Shown piece after piece: positions 15,087 through 23,059 of a stretch of 64,000 nucleotides of DNA; positions within the stretch are counted from its first letter, which is position 1, and each line of letters begins with the position of its first letter. This DNA comes from Bin87 sp964347975 (GTDB lineage Bacteria > Chloroflexota > Dehalococcoidia > Lucifugimonadales > UBA3495): NCBI GenBank assembly GCA_964347975.1, contig CAYGAY010000004.1, positions 78,446 through 142,445 on the forward strand. Reading direction: 5' to 3'. The position numbers and the translations under genes were made by a program. The notes beneath the pieces were generated by a model that was given only the letters and a program-made list of their open reading frames with translations, was not told the DNA's origin and ran no database searches.

Positions 15087-15338
15087 ATGCCCGACATCTA
15101 CTACGCCCGCCCCAGCAACTTCCTTTCCGATCCCCGCGACCGCACCGTTGTCACCGGGGAATCTGAGGACGAAGTTCTCCAGAAAATGTTTGAGTACCTG
15201 AGCAGCCCGGAAGCCCAGGCCCGGTACCCTGGTGTGGAGGATCCCACCGAGCTGGAGAACAACATCCGCAAGTGCATCTTCAAGAAGGGCACCAAGGCCA
15301 TCCACAACCGGCCTCCGGATGCTGAACACGCGCATTAA
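15087..15338 (+). CDS. Small uncharacterised protein, 83 residues
   Basis: A soluble protein with a strong Shine-Dalgarno sequence (GGAGGAGG, about 6 bases upstream) and a clear terminator after it, so it is very likely expressed. It begins MPDIYYARPSNFLSDPRDR and has a central acidic helix region (SEDEVLQKMFEYLSSPEAQ) and a basic block with one Cys (NNIRKCIFKKGTKAI). I recognise no family. It stands alone between a repeat-rich gap and a convergent MFS gene. Confidence 0.6.
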   Translation: MPDIYYARPSNFLSDPRDRTVVTGESEDEVLQKMFEYLSSPEAQARYPGVEDPTELENNIRKCIFKKGTKAIHNRPPDAEHAH

Positions 15339-15359
15339 GCCCGCTCAGACAGCGCCAGC

Positions 15360-15398
15360 ATCGCCCCCGTTGCCGACAGGAACGGGGGCGATTGCTTT
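15360..15398 (+). terminator. Rho-independent terminator
   Basis: A perfect 12-bp stem, ATCGCCCCCGTT with AACGGGGGCGAT around a 9-base loop, followed by TGCTTT. It closes the small gene at 15087 and lies a few bases from the end of the convergent MFS gene. Confidence 0.75.
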
Positions 15399-15403
15399 GC
15401 GCC

Positions 15404-16630
15404 TCATCGTGACTCCGGAGACGCCGGCGCGCGGGCGACTTCGCGGGGCAACAGGACGCCGGCCAGCAGCGCTGTCCAACTCATGGCCCAGCAGACCAGG
15501 AAGCCCAGTAGAAAGGAGCCTGAAATATCTCGGAACGCTCCCGCCAGAATTGGCGACACGAACATGGCGATCCCGGAAAAGGTCATGATCGAGCCATAGA
15601 TTACCGCCAGGTTTTGGGGAGTGATGTCGCTCATACGGAGGGGCAATGTAAGCAACATGGGCACATAGAACCAGGAGCCGAACCCGAGTACAGCCGCAGC
15701 GACGTAGATTCCGGTGGTTCCAGGCAGCAGAAAAGTGCCCATGCCGCCCAATGCGGCGGCAACACCCGAAATCAGGAAGATAGGGCGGGCGGAACCGAAG
15801 CGCAGCGGCAACGCGCCGCCCAGCAAAACAGCGAATACCCCAATGAAGGGGAGCACGCCGGTTACCAAACCCGCTTCAGCCAGGGACATACCGCGATGCT
15901 CGTTGAAAAAAGTAGGCAGCCAACCCGTCAACGCAGTGTATTGCACGAGGACGCCGGCATCGGTCAGGATCAACAGGATCACCGTGCGGCCACGCAACAC
16001 TCCCAAGGTTTGACGCAACGTAATCGGCGCCGGGCGCGAACCGCTGAAAGGCGCGTCCCGCCCGGCAACGGCCCACGCTACCGCTCCGGCCACACCTAAC
16101 ACGCCGAAAAGGCTCAGCGCGATTTTCCAGTCCGTCATGGCGGCCAGGGGAGCCGCGCCGGCCACTGAGATAGCTACACCCAGGCTTACCAATGCGGTGT
16201 TGAGGGCATTCATCACGAGCACTTCTTTCTGCGAGAACCAGCCCATGAGCAGCGGGCCCGTGGCGGTGATGGTCATTGCCAACCCAACTCCATAGGCGAG
16301 ACGGAGGGACAGCATGGCCGGAAAGTTCGGGGCCAGGAAAGATAACGCCAAGAGCGCCATAGCGACCCAACCCACGAGGTTCGCGCGCCGCACGCCGATG
16401 GCGGACACCAGCATCCCACCCGGTATGCCCAGAACTGCCCCGACCAGCATGGGCAACGAGATCAGCATTCCGGCAGATACCCGGCTGATTTGATAGTCCT
16501 CAATAATCAGCGGCAGCAGCGGAGAAATGCCGAAAAGATTCAACCCCAGGACCAAATGGGCGGTAAGCGACAGAGCGGCCATCACCCAGCGGTAATTGCC
16601 GGCTATGGGCTGGGCAGCGGCCGAGCGCAT
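15404..16630 (-). CDS. MFS transporter
   Basis: A 408-residue integral membrane protein with about twelve hydrophobic helices. The loop between helices 2 and 3 has GIPGGMLVSAIGVRRANLVG, a variant of the MFS G-x-LaD-rxGrr motif, and helix 5 carries GVAISVAGAAPLAAMTDWK. It belongs to the general oxalate/formate or nitrate-like MFS class; the direction and substrate cannot be assigned. It lies downstream of the molybdenum hydroxylase genes on the same strand but is upstream of nothing else; a palindrome at 16664-16686 separates them, so it may or may not share their transcript. Confidence 0.85.
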   Translation of the reverse strand: MRSAAAQPIAGNYRWVMAALSLTAHLVLGLNLFGISPLLPLIIEDYQISRVSAGMLISLPMLVGAVLGIPGGMLVSAIGVRRANLVGWVAMALLALSFLAPNFPAMLSLRLAYGVGLAMTITATGPLLMGWFSQKEVLVMNALNTALVSLGVAISVAGAAPLAAMTDWKIALSLFGVLGVAGAVAWAVAGRDAPFSGSRPAPITLRQTLGVLRGRTVILLILTDAGVLVQYTALTGWLPTFFNEHRGMSLAEAGLVTGVLPFIGVFAVLLGGALPLRFGSARPIFLISGVAAALGGMGTFLLPGTTGIYVAAAVLGFGSWFYVPMLLTLPLRMSDITPQNLAVIYGSIMTFSGIAMFVSPILAGAFRDISGSFLLGFLVCWAMSWTALLAGVLLPREVARAPASPESR

Positions 16631-16663
16631 TCCGCCCCGGACCCGGGAGCCTAATTCAAACGT

Positions 16664-16686
16664 GGGGCGGGTTCCAAACCCGCCCC
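16664..16686. repeat. Intergenic palindrome, GGGGCGGGTT/AACCCGCCCC
   Basis: A perfect 10-bp inverted repeat with a CCA loop, between the end of the molybdenum-subunit gene and the MFS start. Same family as 1556-1580 and 20631-20658. Confidence 0.65.
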
Positions 16687-16711
16687 TGAATCGGTCGATT
16701 TGCCCAAATCG

Positions 16712-18997
16712 TTAATCCGCAACGATGCCTTCGGCACGGCGCAAGGATGCTACGTCGAAGGGTATGTTCTGATCCTCGCCATTCAACGCAGCCAATACTC
16801 GCTCGCCGGACAGCGGCAGTTCCTTGACGCGCGCGCCCACAGCGTCGTACACGGCGTTGGCGATAGCGGCGGGCGGCCCGAAGCCGGGCGGTTCCGCCAC
16901 TGCCCGGGCTCCAAAGGGGCCGTCGGGCGCCGGCACGTTCACCAGCACGATTTCCATTTCGGGAAGGTCTATGGCCAGTGGCATCAGATACGACGCGAAG
17001 GACGGGTTCCGTACCGCGCCCGTGTCCGGGTCGAATTGCTGATCTTCGGTCAAGGCCCGTCCGATACCCTGTACCACGCCGCCGTCCAACTGGCCTTCTA
17101 CCGCCATGGGATTGATGGCAACCCCCACGTCCTGCGCCTGTACGTACCGCAGCACCTTCACCTGCCCAGTACCCCGGTCCACCTTAACCTCCGCTGCCTG
17201 AGCGGCGAAAACCGGCGTGTAGGGCATGCTGGAGAGCGATGCCGTACCGATGATGGGACCACCGCGCGATGTGATACTGGCCGCCGCCAACTGGGCGAAG
17301 GTCAATCCCTGGGGCTCGTTGTCCAGGACGTAAATTCGTCCATCCTCGCAGCCCAGGGCGTCCTCCGGCACTCCCAGCCGCTCGGAGGCCAGGGCGGTCA
17401 GCTTCTGCACCGTGTCCGCTGCCGCGCGGAGCACCGCCGTACCCTGGCTGTACACGACGCGGCTGCCGCCCGACTGCCCGGTGTAGGGAGCCATGTCAGT
17501 ATCGCGCTTGGCGACGATGACGCTCGCCATGGGGATCCCCAGGGCTTCAGCGGCGATGGCCGCCAGCGACGTGTCGCTGCCGGATATGTCGGTTGATCCG
17601 GTCAACAAGCTCACGGCGCCGTCGTCGTTGACGCTGATAGCGGCGGTGGACGGGCCGCTGCCGCTGCGCCATTCGCACAGCGCCAGACCCAAGCCGTGGC
17701 CGTCCTCCAGGTCGCGGGGCCAGTCCATCTTTTCCTTGATGGCCTCCAGGGTTTCCAGGAGTCCGTTGGCGGGCACCACGGCGCCGCTCACCGATACGTC
17801 GCCTTCGCGCAGGGCGTTATGCACCCGCAGGTCGAAGGGGTCGATGCCCAACTCGTGGGCGATGTGGTCCATGTGGGATTCCACGGCAAAGGTCATGTCC
17901 GCCACGCCTGACGCACGGTACGAACCCACGTAAATCTTGTTGGTATAGACGCCGTAGGAGCGCAGCCGGAAGTTGGGCACGCGATATGCGCCGATGCCGT
18001 GGCCGATGCCGGAGTTAGGCCCGGCGCCCAGGTACGCGCCGACGTCGAAAATGGTGTACGCCTCCCGGGCAGTGATGGTGCCGTCCCGCATCACGCCAGA
18101 GCGGATGTAGTTGGTTACGGGCAGGCGCGGGCCGTTCATGGTGAACACTTCTTCCCGAGTGTTGACCAGCTTGACCGGGCGGCCCGTTTTAATCGCCAAC
18201 AGCGCCGGGAATGCCTCGAATGCCAACCGGAGCTTGGCGCCGAACCCGCCACCCAGCTCCATCGCCACAACCCGGACGCGCGACACCGGGATCGCCAGCG
18301 CCGCCGCCAGGCCGGCCCGTATCTGGTACGGCCCCTGGGTGGAGGCGTAAATGACCAAGCGACCATTGGGCTCGACATCGGCAACGCAGGCCATGGGTTC
18401 CAGGAAGCCCTGGTTGATGCCCTGGGAACGGTACACGTCTTCGACGACGACGTCAGCATCCTTGAACGCCTGCTCCACGTCGCCCCGGTCGGCGTCCAGC
18501 AGTGTGCTCACGTTGTGGCCCAGGGTGAAGCCATAGCCCTCGTAGCTCTCCAATTCGGGATGGACCGTGGCGGCGTTTTCGCCCATGGCGGCCAGCGGGT
18601 TCACCACCGACGGCAGGTCTTCGTACTCCACCTCAATCAACTCGATGGCTTCCTGTGCGGTCGCTTCGTCGTCGGCAGCCACCGCCGCGATGGGTTCGCC
18701 GACGAAGTTCACCACCTCGCGGGGCATCACGTAGCGGTCCCGCAATGCTCCAGAGCCGTAACGGATGTCGGGGAAGTCCGTTCCGGTTATGACGCACCGC
18801 ACGCCCGGCAGCGCAGCAGCCTTGCTGGTATCCAGCCGCGTGATGCGCGCGTGGTTGCGCGCGCTGGGCAGCAACTTGCAGGCCAGCATTCCCGGCAAGT
18901 ACACGTCGGACGCATAGGCGGCCCGCCCGGTCACCTTGTCGTGGGCATCCACGCGGGGATGGTTTCTTTCCAAGACTTTGAACTGAGTCGTAGTCAT
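16712..18997 (-). CDS. Xanthine dehydrogenase family molybdopterin-binding subunit
   Basis: A 761-residue large subunit of a molybdenum hydroxylase. The N-terminal domain (GRAAYASDVYLPGMLACKLLPS) is followed by Mo-cofactor blocks GGGFGAKLRLAFEAFPALLA, YRASGVADMTFAVESHMDHIAHELGIDPFDLR, GSTDISGSD and, near the end, ARAVAEPPGFGPPAAIANAV, whose Glu matches the catalytic base. The CO-dehydrogenase loop AYxCSFR is absent, so this is an aldehyde-oxidase/xanthine-type enzyme for an aldehyde or N-heterocycle, not CO. GGAGG precedes the ATG. It closes a three-gene set in the order FAD subunit, 2Fe-2S subunit, Mo subunit. Confidence 0.93.
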   Translation of the reverse strand: MTTTQFKVLERNHPRVDAHDKVTGRAAYASDVYLPGMLACKLLPSARNHARITRLDTSKAAALPGVRCVITGTDFPDIRYGSGALRDRYVMPREVVNFVGEPIAAVAADDEATAQEAIELIEVEYEDLPSVVNPLAAMGENAATVHPELESYEGYGFTLGHNVSTLLDADRGDVEQAFKDADVVVEDVYRSQGINQGFLEPMACVADVEPNGRLVIYASTQGPYQIRAGLAAALAIPVSRVRVVAMELGGGFGAKLRLAFEAFPALLAIKTGRPVKLVNTREEVFTMNGPRLPVTNYIRSGVMRDGTITAREAYTIFDVGAYLGAGPNSGIGHGIGAYRVPNFRLRSYGVYTNKIYVGSYRASGVADMTFAVESHMDHIAHELGIDPFDLRVHNALREGDVSVSGAVVPANGLLETLEAIKEKMDWPRDLEDGHGLGLALCEWRSGSGPSTAAISVNDDGAVSLLTGSTDISGSDTSLAAIAAEALGIPMASVIVAKRDTDMAPYTGQSGGSRVVYSQGTAVLRAAADTVQKLTALASERLGVPEDALGCEDGRIYVLDNEPQGLTFAQLAAASITSRGGPIIGTASLSSMPYTPVFAAQAAEVKVDRGTGQVKVLRYVQAQDVGVAINPMAVEGQLDGGVVQGIGRALTEDQQFDPDTGAVRNPSFASYLMPLAIDLPEMEIVLVNVPAPDGPFGARAVAEPPGFGPPAAIANAVYDAVGARVKELPLSGERVLAALNGEDQNIPFDVASLRRAEGIVAD

Positions 18998-19028
18998 ATC
19001 AATGCCTCCATCGCGCCGGATGACCCGA

Positions 19029-19505
19029 TCAGCCAGCGTTTCGCATCTCTTGGGCGGCGGCCATGATCGCCTCCACCACCCGGGCGTATCCCGTGCAGCG
19101 GCACAGATTGCCGCCGATGGCGAACCGCACTTCTTCCTCAGTGGGGTTGGGGTTCTCTCGCAAAAACCCGGTAGCCGACATTATCAGCCCGGGTATGCAG
19201 AAGCCGCATTGCAGACCTCCGTGCTCCACAAACGCCTTTTGCACCGGGCTGAGGCCGCCAACCCCGGCCAAGCCTTCTATAGTGGTAATCCGGGCATCGT
19301 GGGCGCTGTGGGCCAGCACCAGGCACGACGTGACGGGCTTGCCGTCCATCAGGACGGTACAGGCTCCGCAGTCGCCTTCGTCGCAACCCTTTTTGGTTCC
19401 CGTAAGCTGCGCTTCGTCGCGCAGGCAATCCAGCAGCGAATAGAACGGCTCCACCAGCATCTGCCGGTTTTCGCCGTTGATCGACAGGATCAGCGGCTGT
19501 TTCAT
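19029..19505 (-). CDS. (2Fe-2S)-binding subunit of the molybdenum hydroxylase
   Basis: A 158-residue small subunit with both iron-sulfur clusters. The plant-ferredoxin-like cluster is in CDEGDCGACTVLMDGKPVTSC, and the helical-domain cluster in CGFCIPGLIM plus NLCRCTGYARVVEAI. It passes electrons from the Mo centre to FAD. It lies 31 bases before the large subunit and 60 bases after the FAD subunit; the latter gap holds a CCCTCTCCC hairpin repeat. Confidence 0.95.
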   Translation of the reverse strand: MKQPLILSINGENRQMLVEPFYSLLDCLRDEAQLTGTKKGCDEGDCGACTVLMDGKPVTSCLVLAHSAHDARITTIEGLAGVGGLSPVQKAFVEHGGLQCGFCIPGLIMSATGFLRENPNPTEEEVRFAIGGNLCRCTGYARVVEAIMAAAQEMRNAG

Positions 19506-19514
19506 AAGGTTTTT

Positions 19515-19550
19515 ACCCTCACCCTAACCCTCTCCCATTAAGGGAGAGGG
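19515..19550. repeat. CCCTCACCCTAACCCTCTCCC-type hairpin repeat
   Basis: CCCTCTCCC (19528-19536) and GGGAGAGGG (19542-19550) form a 9-bp hairpin, preceded by CCCTCACCCTAA. This type of repeat is widespread in environmental bacterial genomes. It sits inside the molybdenum hydroxylase operon, between the FAD and iron-sulfur genes. Confidence 0.65.
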
Positions 19551-19565
19551 GACGTTGGTATTGTT

Positions 19566-20486
19566 TTACCACGCGGTCTGCACGGCCAGGCGGCGGATGT
19601 CCTCGAAGGCCGGCGCATCGCCGCCGGCGGTAGCGACGGCGCGGCGCAGGGTGCGTTCCGTCAAAACCTGCGCGATTTCCCGGCGATATTCTGCGCCGCT
19701 GCGTACGTCGGCGATGGGGCGGGATGCCTGAGCCGCGATGCGCGCCGCTTCCGCGATGTTGACGGCGTCGGGTGGCTTGCCGACCAAGTGTCCCTCGGCT
19801 CCGTTGGCGCGCATCGGTGTCGGCGCAACAGCGCCCAGGGCGATACGCGCGCGGGCGCAGGTTCCGTCTCCGGCCAGGGTCACCACCGATGCGACGCCCA
19901 CCGCCGAAATGTCCATGGCGCCTCGGGGACTGTGCTTGATGTACAGGCCGCCGGTGTTCGGCGGCGGCGTGGGCAGCCGGAGTTCGGTCATAATCTCTCC
20001 GTGGGCCAGCGCCGTCTGCCCCGGCCCAACGAAGACTTCATTCAGCGGCAGCCATCTTTTGCCTCCCGGACCAACGATGAGACACTGCGTGTCGTACGCC
20101 AACAATGCCGGCAGCGTGTCGCCGGCCGGAGAGGCGTTGCAGACGTTTCCGACCACGGTGGCCAGATTGCGAACCTGCACGCCGGCGAAAGAGGTTGCGC
20201 CGGCGGCCAGCGCGGGGTAAACGTTGCGTACAACGTCGCTCTGCTCGACGTCTTCCACGGTGACTAAAGCGCCCAGGGTGAGGCCATCGTCGTCGTTGAA
20301 AGTGATGTCGCCCAGGCCCGGCACGTGCTGCATGCACACTACGGTGGCGGGACGCCACACGCCGGTGCGCCAACGCACCAGGAAGTCGGTGCTGCCAGCC
20401 ACCAGACGCGCTCTGTCGCCATGCTCGGCCAGCATCGTCAGCGCCTCGTCAAGGGAGTGCGGCTCCAGGTAATCGAAACGAGCCAT
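19566..20486 (-). CDS. FAD-binding subunit of the molybdenum hydroxylase (CoxM/XdhB-like)
   Basis: A 306-residue medium subunit. VAGSTDFLVRWRTG is the first FAD motif and FAGVQVRNLATVVGNVCNASPAGDTLPALLAYD is the TIGGN-like second motif that holds the FAD pyrophosphate; the C-terminal CO-dehydrogenase flavoprotein domain begins near ALGAVAPTPMRA. It would pass electrons to NAD+ or a quinone. The start at 20486 (MARFDYLEPHSLDEAL) has GGAGGG upstream; the frame runs open 33 codons further but the extra residues look non-coding. First of the three hydroxylase genes. Confidence 0.93.
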   Translation of the reverse strand: MARFDYLEPHSLDEALTMLAEHGDRARLVAGSTDFLVRWRTGVWRPATVVCMQHVPGLGDITFNDDDGLTLGALVTVEDVEQSDVVRNVYPALAAGATSFAGVQVRNLATVVGNVCNASPAGDTLPALLAYDTQCLIVGPGGKRWLPLNEVFVGPGQTALAHGEIMTELRLPTPPPNTGGLYIKHSPRGAMDISAVGVASVVTLAGDGTCARARIALGAVAPTPMRANGAEGHLVGKPPDAVNIAEAARIAAQASRPIADVRSGAEYRREIAQVLTERTLRRAVATAGGDAPAFEDIRRLAVQTAW

Positions 20487-20630
20487 TCCAGCCCTCCAAT
20501 GCCGGCCACCACCCCGACGATTCCGCCCAACAGCCGCCGTGACCGGTTCGTTGGCGATTATATGGCCCGCCGGATAGCCGGTCAACGCAGCCGGGCGCAG
20601 CTGACCGGCGCCAACAGCGGCGCAAAACCG

Positions 20631-20658
20631 GCCGGGGCGGGTTGAAACCCGCCCCGGC
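20631..20658. repeat. Intergenic palindrome, GCCGGGGCGGGTT/AACCCGCCCCGGC
   Basis: A perfect 13-bp inverted repeat with a GA loop, between the stop of the DapA-MfnB fusion gene and the start of the hydroxylase FAD gene. It probably marks a boundary between two transcription units. Same family as 1556-1580 and 16664-16686. Confidence 0.7.
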
Positions 20659-20680
20659 GCCGCGCCCGGCTCCCGGAGGG

Positions 20681-22798
20681 CTAGCGGCTGCCGTGTCCGT
20701 AGGGCTGGATGAGGACGCGCAACGTACCGTCGTTCTCCTTGCGCTGGGTCAGCAGACGGTGGCCGGCTTGTTCAGCCCAGTAGATGACGTCGTAAATGTT
20801 GAGCGCGTCGTGAAGGATGGCTTCTATGAACGACGCGCGGTCATATTCCATCTGGCGGCTCAGGGCGGCGATGACGCCGGCACAGTTTTTGCCGCGGCCG
20901 TCGATGACGGTCCAGCCGGCGTTGCCATTGCCATTGCCATTGCTGTGGCCGTTGCCATAGCCGTAGCCATTTTCGCCAGAGGTTGCGTCCACCGGGGCAC
21001 GCACGTCGATTACGCCGCTCTTGCGCAGGTCCAACTGCTCCTTGAAGTAGGCCACGGCTTCCCAGGCCACCGCGCGGTCGCGTTCGCCACTGGAGCACAC
21101 CGCTCCCCGCACACCCACGATGTCCGGGTTGATGCGGGCCAGTTCGTCCAGATTTTCCAGCTTGAGGTGGCCGCTGAGGGCAGTGCTCAGGCCGGCTTGC
21201 TTTGCTTCCATCACCATGTCCCTCAGGACGGATTCGGGCATGAAGTCGAACAGGTTGCGGCCGTCCTTGGTCAACGTGTCGATGAGGAAACCGTCGCATT
21301 CGCCATCTACGGCCAACTGCACCATCAGGTGCGGATCCAGGCCGCCTTCAAACAACAGGTTGTCGGCGAAAAGGGATCCGATGAGCTTGGTTTCGGCGTT
21401 GCCGATGGCGGCGCGGGATTCCTGCAAGACCTCCACCGCCATTTCGTAATCGGCGACTTGGAAGCCTACTTTGACGGAGGTAGCATCCATCATTGCCGCC
21501 GCGTGAACCGCCATGGCCACCGTGCCGGGCTGATTCGGCACCACGCCCAAGGTTACGCTGACGTGCTTGTGGGCCGGTATGATCTCCCGGACTTCCCGGA
21601 CCAGATTGGGATGGGCCGAGCCCACCAGAGCTTCCTGCAAGTTTTTCAAATCGATGATGTCGGCGCCGCCCCGGTCGGCTTCCATGGCCTCGGCCTTATC
21701 CTGGGCGCTGACCAGCAGCATCATGCCCGATTCGTTGAGGCCGCTGCGTCCATCGCGAACGGCGCTGCCATTGAGCCACGGCGCATGGGGGCGGCCGCTG
21801 ATGACTTCGCGAACCGGCTGGGCCGGCGCCGCCTGAGGCAGCAGAGGTTCAAGTTCGCTCCACAGCTCGGCCTTTTCCTCGGGCGTGAGGTCAACCAACG
21901 GCGCGCGGACGCTGCCGCCAGCCATGCCCATCATCTCGCCCCAGGCTTTGCACATGGCGACTGGCAACGCGCCGCCCATCTTCTTCATGGCGCCGCCCCA
22001 CCACTTGTCGGATAGCGCTTTGATGTCCTTCAGGTAGCGGTTGTAGAACTCCATGTCATGGTCGCCGGCGGTGGCCCGGTCGATGAACTGGGTGTAATAG
22101 TTGTGGCGCGGGGTGTCGAAACGCCAGTCCGAGGTATTGGCGAACATCACCTGTTGGTGGAACCCCAACTCCTTCGCCTTATGGAAGATCCATTCGTCCG
22201 GCGTGCTGATGACAGCGTTCCGTCCCACCAGGAGATGGGTTTCGATGGAGAGCTGCTGGTTGAAACTCGCTTCCTTGACCCCCACCACGTTGGGGATGGC
22301 GCAGAGCCGCTGCAACCCCTGGGAGCTGATGGTGATGCCGAACTGTGGGGAGTTGTAGAACATGATCGCCAGGTCAGTCCGGTCGGCGACCTGGCGGACA
22401 AAATCGACAACCTGGTCCTCGGTGCGGGTGACCATGTACGACGGGGCGATAATGAGCAGGTCAAAACCGCGTTGTTCCGCATGGTTGGCCAACGCGATGC
22501 TCTCGTTCAGAGAGGTGTGCGTCACGTGGGCGCCGATCAGCCAGTGTCCGGCGGCCTCGTCGGCCACAGTGTCCATCACCAGACGGCGCTCCGACTCGGT
22601 GAGGCTCCAGAATTCGCCCATGTTCCAGGTACAGCCGCCGCCGCGCACGCCCAGGCTCTGCACGTGGCGAATGTTGCGGCGCAATCCCTCGGTGTCTACC
22701 CGGTTGTCCGGCGTAAACGGAGTTACCAAGGTAGTCCATTGCCCTTTCAGCGTTTGCCAGGCCCATTCCTGCGCCTCGTGCTTGCGGTAATCGGCCAT
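20681..22798 (-). CDS. Three-domain fusion: DapA-family aldolase/lyase - MfnB-like furan phosphate synthase - TusA-like domain
   Basis: A 705-residue protein with three recognisable parts. Residues 1-320 are a DapA/NanA-type class I aldolase barrel: LVTPFTPDNRVD at the start, the Tyr in IMFYNSPQFG and the Schiff-base Lys in NVVGVKEASFN are all present. Residues about 378-610 match (5-formylfuran-3-yl)methyl phosphate synthase (MfnB, DUF556): MLLVSAQDKAEAMEADRGGADIIDLKN, SVKVGF, GFLIDTLTKDGRNLFDFM and ALSGHLKLENL, with the expected Lys residues. After a Gly-Asn repeat linker, residues about 635-700 look like a TusA/SirA domain (DGRGKNCAGVIAALSRQM), with CA in place of the usual CP. MfnB makes the methanofuran furan precursor from two glyceraldehyde 3-phosphates. 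What the fusion makes is open. GGAGG precedes the start. Confidence 0.8.
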   Translation of the reverse strand: MADYRKHEAQEWAWQTLKGQWTTLVTPFTPDNRVDTEGLRRNIRHVQSLGVRGGGCTWNMGEFWSLTESERRLVMDTVADEAAGHWLIGAHVTHTSLNESIALANHAEQRGFDLLIIAPSYMVTRTEDQVVDFVRQVADRTDLAIMFYNSPQFGITISSQGLQRLCAIPNVVGVKEASFNQQLSIETHLLVGRNAVISTPDEWIFHKAKELGFHQQVMFANTSDWRFDTPRHNYYTQFIDRATAGDHDMEFYNRYLKDIKALSDKWWGGAMKKMGGALPVAMCKAWGEMMGMAGGSVRAPLVDLTPEEKAELWSELEPLLPQAAPAQPVREVISGRPHAPWLNGSAVRDGRSGLNESGMMLLVSAQDKAEAMEADRGGADIIDLKNLQEALVGSAHPNLVREVREIIPAHKHVSVTLGVVPNQPGTVAMAVHAAAMMDATSVKVGFQVADYEMAVEVLQESRAAIGNAETKLIGSLFADNLLFEGGLDPHLMVQLAVDGECDGFLIDTLTKDGRNLFDFMPESVLRDMVMEAKQAGLSTALSGHLKLENLDELARINPDIVGVRGAVCSSGERDRAVAWEAVAYFKEQLDLRKSGVIDVRAPVDATSGENGYGYGNGHSNGNGNGNAGWTVIDGRGKNCAGVIAALSRQMEYDRASFIEAILHDALNIYDVIYWAEQAGHRLLTQRKENDGTLRVLIQPYGHGSR

Positions 22799-22816
22799 GA
22801 TAGAAAGCCTCCAACG

Positions 22817-22858
22817 CGATTGATCAAAGGCGGTTGATCAAAGGCGATTGATCAAAGA
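22817..22858. repeat. Three tandem 14-bp repeats CGATTGATCAAAGG upstream of the fusion gene
   Basis: The repeats at 22817-22830, 22831-22844 and 22845-22858 differ at one or two bases, and each contains the palindrome TTGATCAA or a close form. They end about 19 bases upstream of the ATG of the fusion gene. The remainder of the gap to 23060 (about 200 bases) shows no gene. An operator role is inferred from position only. Confidence 0.75.
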
Positions 22859-23059
22859 TCGTGTCGTTATAACTCCTATGCCATTTGCAGGGCGGGCCGG
22901 CTGAATATGACCGGCGGAGACGACCGCTTGGCTGGGGATAGTGTACGGGCCGGCCGGCGCTCAGTCAACGCTACCTGGCCAATTCAGGCATTTGCGTCAC
23001 CCTGAGCTCCACCTTTACAATCCCAGCCTGCCAAAGTCGGCAGACCTGCCACGCCCCGG

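Noticed and set aside
16712..18997. Aerobic CO dehydrogenase large subunit
   Set aside because: The AYxCSFR active-site loop is absent; the sequence fits the xanthine/aldehyde oxidase branch.
20925..20975. Short CCATTG-type repeats as a CRISPR or regulatory array
   Set aside because: They encode the Gly-Asn linker of the fusion protein and have no spacers.
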